NCBI GenBank assembly: GCA_013054445.1
Contig: JAAMPI010000967.1
Span: 1 to 22,017 of the forward strand
Direction of reading: 5' to 3'
DNA length: 22,017 nt
Source: Cudoniella acicularis
Taxonomy: Eukaryota > Ascomycota > Leotiomycetes > Helotiales > Helotiaceae
Positions 17,172-22,017 of this stretch are shown here, piece by piece; position 1 is the stretch's first letter, and every line of letters begins with the position of its first letter. The position numbers and the translations under genes were made by a program. Under the pieces are notes generated by a model. The model was given only the letters and a program-made list of their open reading frames with translations. It was not told the DNA's origin and did not search any database.

Positions 17172-20167
17172 ATGTACTCTGACGAAGTATCTGTCGTTGA
17201 AGAGCAGGCAAAGGGAGTGGTGAGCTATGGAAGGCAACTCGCAACCGTTTTCCACCAATTTGCCCTCACTGCTGACCGAGTTCCCTACGGCTATGAGGGA
17301 GCAATCAACATCCTGGATGCAACTATCACTACTCTCAATCAAATTGTTGCTCTTTTGAAGGACGAGACCGAGGGCCTCAAGAATTGTACCCAGAAGCTTT
17401 TATTCAGCTCCGAGGGTATTACATACGTTAAGCAGCTCGTTTCGGAGTGTGCTAAAACACTTGCAAGGATTGAGCCCATCATCACGGACGCTAGCCTTCC
17501 TCGCAAAGAGTTCCGGGCCAAGTCTAAGCGCGACAAGAAAGCTGCCGCCAAGAATGGCGAACCGGATGTGGTCTATTCATCATTGAAACTTGATGAAAAG
17601 ACGCTCCTGGAGAAGGTCGAAAGGATGGATTATTCCTTGATTAACATCTCGATCGAGGATTGCATGGATCGCCTTTACGATCTTCAGTTGCATCTTCTCC
17701 TGGTCTTTCAGGTGGTGACAGTGGGGCACCTTTCTCGGGATATGTAAGTCTCTTTCGACCTACGATGAACGCCATAATACTGACCTTTTTAGATCAAACG
17801 GGACGGTTGATATCAAGAGTATTGTCGCTTTCCATGAACGCGTCAACCGCACCGCAAAATTGGTTGGCATCAAGGCAGCCAAGGTCCAGCGGAAACCCGC
17901 TATATCGAGTGACAGCGATAGTCTCTACAGTGCCAGCGATAGTGACAGTGATGCTTCTAGCATCGCTTGCGGCAGGCCCAAGAGAATTGCAATCAAGCCA
18001 AAAGGGAAACAAGGACCACCGCCTCCCCTCGGGCGACCGCTTTCTCGAGGGCCGCCTCCTCCACCACCATCGGCAGGAGAGATCATCAAGATCATCGAGG
18101 AGACTGCTCCAGCTAAAGTGCCTGAGCGCCCAATTGCGAATGTAAGTTCATAGTCCATTACACAAATTGTTTTAAGTATGCTAATAGGACCAGATTGACC
18201 CGCCTTCTTATTCAGAGAGCCACAAATCAACAGTGTCTACAGCATCAAGTACCCCGACTAGCTCCACTCTATTGGGCACAATAGCGGATACCTCAAATAC
18301 ATCCGTTTCGCCTACTCCATCGCTTGACGAAAAGCCTGAGCCGACGGATGCAACAATTTCCCCCGATGACAAGAAGGCTATTGTAGCAGAAACTTCAGAC
18401 GAAGAAGAAACCGCGAAGTTAGTTTATTATAATGTGCATCTCGATGATTCAACTAACCTTCTCAGGCCTATGGCTTTAGAGCCTCGCCTCTTCAGATCCA
18501 AGTCCCATGGATTCGGATTCAAGCTGAAGACTCTTTTCAGAAGCAAAGAATCTCTTGCAGCAGAGATGAAGAAGACTCTTTGTGACACAGATTCGCACCT
18601 CATGGCTTTTGTCATTGAAGGGTACAGAAAGAGGCTGATACCTCACTCAGCATTTCATTCGCTTGAAACAACTCACATGCGCACGATCTTGTCCCAATTG
18701 AATGATGATGCTTGGTACAAGACATTCACTGCATTGAATTCTACTGAACATGGGGCACTACATCGTCTCATGTATCCAGTCGTCAATGGCAAAACATACG
18801 AGAGGCAAGTCGTTGTCTTGAAATTTCTTAAACAAGAGAACAAGTCAAGCGCCTGGAGCTCCCTATTGAAGCAGTCCACAGGGGGCAGTTCCACTGTCGG
18901 GCAGACTCGCAGTTTCCTTGCAATTTTGAGGGAGGAATTGGTCAACGGAGAGCCTTTAGTCCCGAATCATGACACCAAAGGTCACTCTGAGTCTTCTTCA
19001 TCAAAATCTTCAACTACCACGACGAGCACCAAGAGCGCAATTGCACCCATTGTCCCAGCAATTCGGCCACCTCCTCTCCCATCTACGACTAACACAAGAA
19101 GAATTTCGGACCTAAACCAGTTCCACCCTCCACCTCCTCGGGCCCCCGGTCACACGGGCCTCCTTCCTCCTTCTCAGACGCCATTCCCCAACCAACGCAC
19201 AGGAGTTCCACCGCCGCCTGGCATCAGAGCTGGCCCTGGGACAGGCTCACCTCCATCAGGAATCACCTCTCCACCGCCAAACTGTTGTGCTATTCGTATT
19301 TCCGACATCACGCCATTGACAGACTACGAAGCAACTCTGGCTCTGACAACTTACAACGAATACACCGTTCGCGTCTGCGAGGCCATCCAGCCCGATATAT
19401 CGCGTTCCTGGACTCGCGTTGCAAGCACTCTCGAAAGCGCAGAGAAGCACGTCATCCAGCAACGTGTGGAGGAATTCCAAAACGCAGGCGGCAGCGTCAT
19501 CCAAGCCAAGATGCGTCTCACAGACGAGCAAAACGACCAAGTTACCCGTTTGATGGACGAACTGAAAACGGCTGAGCGGGATCAAAGATTCGAGTGGTTC
19601 TGGGTTGAGATTAGTCTTTTTGACAAAGATGGGGAAATGATTGATCATAAGCTGAAAGGCCCGGATGGTAGTGCCGGCAAAGCAACCTTGATGCATCTTA
19701 TTGCTAAGCGTATGCCGAAGCCGCATTGCAAGCCGATGGAGCTGTATAATTCTTTGATGAGGGTTCCGTTTCCTCCACCAGCAGCCTATAGACCACAGGT
19801 ACAGCCTCCACGACTGGTTCCCACGGGGCCTCCACAGATCATCAAGCTTACTCCGAGGAGACGCGTTCGGAGCAGGTCCTCCAGTGATAGCAGCGGGAGT
19901 GGAAGCGACAGCAGCTCTTATAGCAGTGATGATAGCAGTGTCGGGCATGTGAGGAGGAGAATCAGGAGACTTAAGGAGAGGAAGGGCACTGGAAAGACGT
20001 ATCGCAATAGGTGGGATTCTTCTGACTCCGAGTCTGAGAGTGAGGTTGAAGATCTTATGAAGATCAAGGTGGAGATTAAGAAAGGTGATGATGTTGTGAA
20101 GAGACTTCTGGAGTTGTGGACCCCGCAGACGGAGGGGAAAGGTAAAGGGAAGGAGGTAGTTGGGTGA
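17172..20167 (+). CDS. Uncharacterised fungal protein, helical N-terminus, Pro-rich middle, Ser/Arg-rich tail
   Basis: The model is join(17172..17743,17793..18141,18194..20167), 964 aa. The first usable ATG gives MYSDEVSVVEEQAKG; the frame continues upstream only to a non-ATG codon. Residues about 1-190 look mostly helical (LNQIVALLKDETEGLKN), resembling the N-terminal helical regions found in many large fungal proteins. Next come an acidic SDSDS tract, a GPPPPLG proline run, and a second folded block (about 430-560 in the unspliced frame) with SLETTHMRTILSQLNDDAWY. A long proline-rich linker follows. The C-terminal block includes EFQNAGGSVIQAKMRLTDEQ and FEWFWVEISLFDKDG, ending in an SR/SD-rich tail. 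A further 48-nt intron at 18418-18465 (GTTAGT donor, CTAAC branch, CTCAG acceptor) is likely and keeps frame. Intron 2 has two acceptors six bases apart (18187 and 18193). I do not recognise the family and assign no function. Confidence 0.75.
18418..18465 (+). other. Possible additional in-frame intron
   Basis: The 48 bases start GTTAGT, contain CTAAC ten bases before the end, and stop in CTTCTCAG. Removal joins TAK to PMALEP in frame; retention adds 16 residues (LVYYNVHLDDSTNLLR region) with no stop. The signals look real, but only transcripts can settle whether it is removed. Confidence 0.5.
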
Positions 20168-20513
20168 AAATGGTGAGGATGGTGTTTAGTGGAGCAAACC
20201 TCGCCAATTTACGTTTTGGGATTTTTCTTTCTTCGACTAGGGGTCATTTTCCACTTCCTACCTCTTCCTCTCCAAAAATCAATATATAAGTAACGATCAA
20301 CGAGATTATAGTATTTCATTTTAATGGACGTTATTTTATTCTTCATGCCTCATGTTGCGCAACTCCATAAGACCTCGACTCTTGTTGGCTCTCTCTACTA
20401 CTTAGACTTCCCCTTTCTCTTATGCATTGAGTTCCAGGTAATCATATAAAGTGATTGAAGAAATTATAAAGCAACGAAAGACTGTGATAATTAAAAATAC
20501 TGAAGTCCTGAAA
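20168..20513. other. Intergenic region between convergent genes
   Basis: About 350 AT-rich bases that presumably hold the 3' untranslated region of the plus-strand gene. No coding frame, RNA gene or repeat is apparent. Confidence 0.45.
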
Positions 20514-21332
20514 TCAGATCAAAAATGCTTCCTTTTCCACCTTGAAAGTGCCTTGCAGACCCATAGTAGCACAGTCACTTGGAGTAGGTTTTCGAGTAAA
20601 TGAGTAGTGGCATGCACCAATAATCAGTCGAAGACAGAATGACTCGTGATAGCAAAGGGCTATATACTTTAAAAGGATTAGGGACTCGGGAGGCGGTTTC
20701 CACAAAAGATTTCGGGTTCCCGACCCCAGGTCCATACACAACAGCACGGCTAACTTCCCCATAATCACATTCAAGTTCTCATCCAAATCCCGATTCTCAA
20801 TTACTCTGAACCCTGCGCTCCATGTCCACTTCTTCTCGAAACAATGAACCTTAGTCCTATCATCAATGCCATAACTCAAATTCCATATAACAACATGCAT
20901 ATCAGCAGCCTGCACTGTATTGCACGTCGTATCCATGACCTTTACCGCTCTCCGCAGCTCACCACAAGTATTAGCCGTCTCTCCCGAATTACACAAATAT
21001 GTCTATGCCGTTCCCTGGATTCACGTATAGTAAGTCTTTCCAGGGATTTGGTTCGTTTCGACGTTGCAAAACTCCTCAGCCGCGGCAATGGCTTTCTTGG
21101 ACTCGCTCACGTCGAAGCTGTTGTACTTGCAGTCAAGATAGAGGCTGTACAGCTGGCCTGTGGGAATTTCGACATTGTTGGTGTTGGCGCCTGTGATGAG
21201 GGTGGGACCAATGATCGTGCCGTTGACTTGGGTGTAGCTGTAGAAACCGTCGGGGAGGTTAGCGGGGATGTAGGTTGCGGAGGTGAGGATGAGGAGGCTG
21301 CTAGCTGCAGTGAGGGCTGAGAAGAAATGCAT
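20514..21332 (-). pseudogene. Small secreted cysteine-containing protein gene with two in-frame stops
   Basis: The ATG at 21332 opens a signal peptide (MHFFSALTAASSLLILTSA) followed by an extracellular-looking domain with cysteines in LDCKYNS and EEFCN. The frame is stopped by TGA at 21023-21021 (codon 104). Without any shift it resumes, meets TAG at 21005-21003 (codon 110), then stays open to 20514, giving 273 codons in one register. Sequence on both sides reads like one fold: GKTYYT, IQGTA between the stops, then TYLCNSGETANTCGEL and further cysteines in TTCNT and KVHC. Small fungal secreted proteins with a similar layout (YY-x-I-x-G-T-x-x-YLCN) exist. Either stop could arise by one C-to-T or G-to-A transition. 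A 108-nt in-frame intron (21110-21003, GTGAGC donor) could remove both stops, but it would delete conserved-looking residues. The open tail after KVHC is longer than expected. Function unknown; host or environmental secretion is inferred. Confidence 0.6.
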
Positions 21333-22017
21333 GTTTATGAGATTATGAAGTCTGTTTTAGAAGCCTTTGACAGCGATTTGACAATGAGTGAGGCGAGTTG
21401 ATTTTGACTTTGTTACTCCTAGAACGAGAAGAGAACGGCGGGAATGCTCACCTTCTTTTATCTATTTTCTTTATTTCATGAAAGTCTAGCTTTATCCAAA
21501 ACCTTAGTCTTTTCGTGAGGTCAGAACATTTCCCATGAAAAGGTATATTCCCGGTGGGGTGCAGCAAAACGCAATTCTGACCGCACTTGAAGAGGAATCA
21601 ACCAAATTTAAAGCTCAGATGATGGAGTAATGCTTATGACGAATAGAATAAAGTCCTATAACTGATTTATTACTCGTATTGGTCTTCAAGATCAAGAAGA
21701 GTGGGGTTCAGGTTTAGCAACGCAAGCCCTCTTATTCACGTAAGAGCTAGGGCCATGGCTCGTCGCACACTTAAGCGAAATTAGACCCACCCTCATATTT
21801 CTTACCTAGATTATTTAAAAATTTACTATAATACAACCATCAATTATTTTTACCTGATATTCGAGATGAAATACGATATTCTATTATCCTCTCCGCTGCG
21901 CGAGCCGGGCGACAATTGGAACACTCCAAAACGCGCTAGAGTGCGCCAAATGCGACGCGACGGAAAATCCTAGGGAAACATCTTTAAAGAACTCTATGTG
22001 CCCCGAGCCACTACTAG
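21333..22017. other. Right-hand flank, AT-rich with a CpG-rich edge
   Basis: The part next to 21332 is presumably the promoter of the secreted-protein gene (minus strand). Bases from about 21800 to 21885 are strongly AT-rich and TpA-rich, then composition changes sharply to a CpG-rich stretch at about 21893-21965. No coding frame or intact mobile element is visible. Confidence 0.4.

Noticed and set aside
19256..19948. 230-codon minus-strand frame opposite the 964-residue protein gene
   Set aside because: It overlaps conserved-looking sense coding sequence, has no promoter signals and no family-like motifs.
21003..21024. A 22-nt intron (GTGAAT to TAG) removing both stops of the secreted-protein gene
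   Set aside because: It is far shorter than the other introns in this window (45-102 nt) and has no branch point.
20844..21320. 158-codon plus-strand frame opposite the secreted-protein gene
   Set aside because: The minus strand has a signal peptide and patterned cysteines; the plus frame is its Val/Gly-rich shadow.

Overview
The window looks like nuclear DNA of a filamentous ascomycete, most likely a leotiomycete (Helotiales-like; this placement is inference from general protein character, not a database match). The evidence is many short introns of about 45-95 nt with GTRAGT-type donors, CTAAC/CTAAT branch points and CAG/TAG acceptors, compact gene spacing, and a set of typical ascomycete housekeeping proteins. 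No rRNA, tRNA, CRISPR array or intact transposon was seen.

Layout, left to right: (1) a three-exon lysine methyltransferase of the RKM5 / METTL21 type (+, 35-1034); (2) an ECM11-domain meiotic protein gene (+, 1679-3016); (3) a TDA10/GLYK-type P-loop kinase (-, 3495 to 4446 or 4492) whose N-terminus appears split by a one-base slip in a run of seven G; (4) the eight-exon peroxisomal multifunctional enzyme FOX2 (+, 5087-8267); (5) a four-exon regulator with a BED-like finger and a long-spaced Zn2Cys6 cluster (+, 8834-11446); (6) a 1.9-kb gene-poor stretch with a hairpin, a 45-bp tandem repeat and a doubtful small Cys-rich ORF (-, 12249-12638); (7) ORC4 with a large N-terminal extension carrying two AT-hooks and a PHD finger (+, 13330-16350), preceded by a paired MCB-like site; (8) a long uncharacterised fungal protein with a helical N-terminus, proline-rich middle and SR/SD-rich tail (+, 17172-20167); (9) a small secreted-protein gene interrupted by two in-frame stops (-, 20514-21332), followed by an AT-rich right flank.

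The genes do not form an obvious cluster or pathway. Two are metabolic (glycerate-kinase-like, peroxisomal beta-oxidation), two act on chromosomes (Ecm11 in meiosis, Orc4 in replication licensing), one is translation-related (ribosomal-protein methylation) and one is a transcription regulator. Two regulatory signals fit their genes: an inverted ACGCGAC pair just before ORC4 (MBF-type G1/S control) and CCTCGG/CCGAGG boxes, known from fungal fatty-acid regulation, before FOX2 and, as a close direct pair, before the zinc-cluster gene. All splice models come from reading frames and consensus signals only; no transcript data were available.
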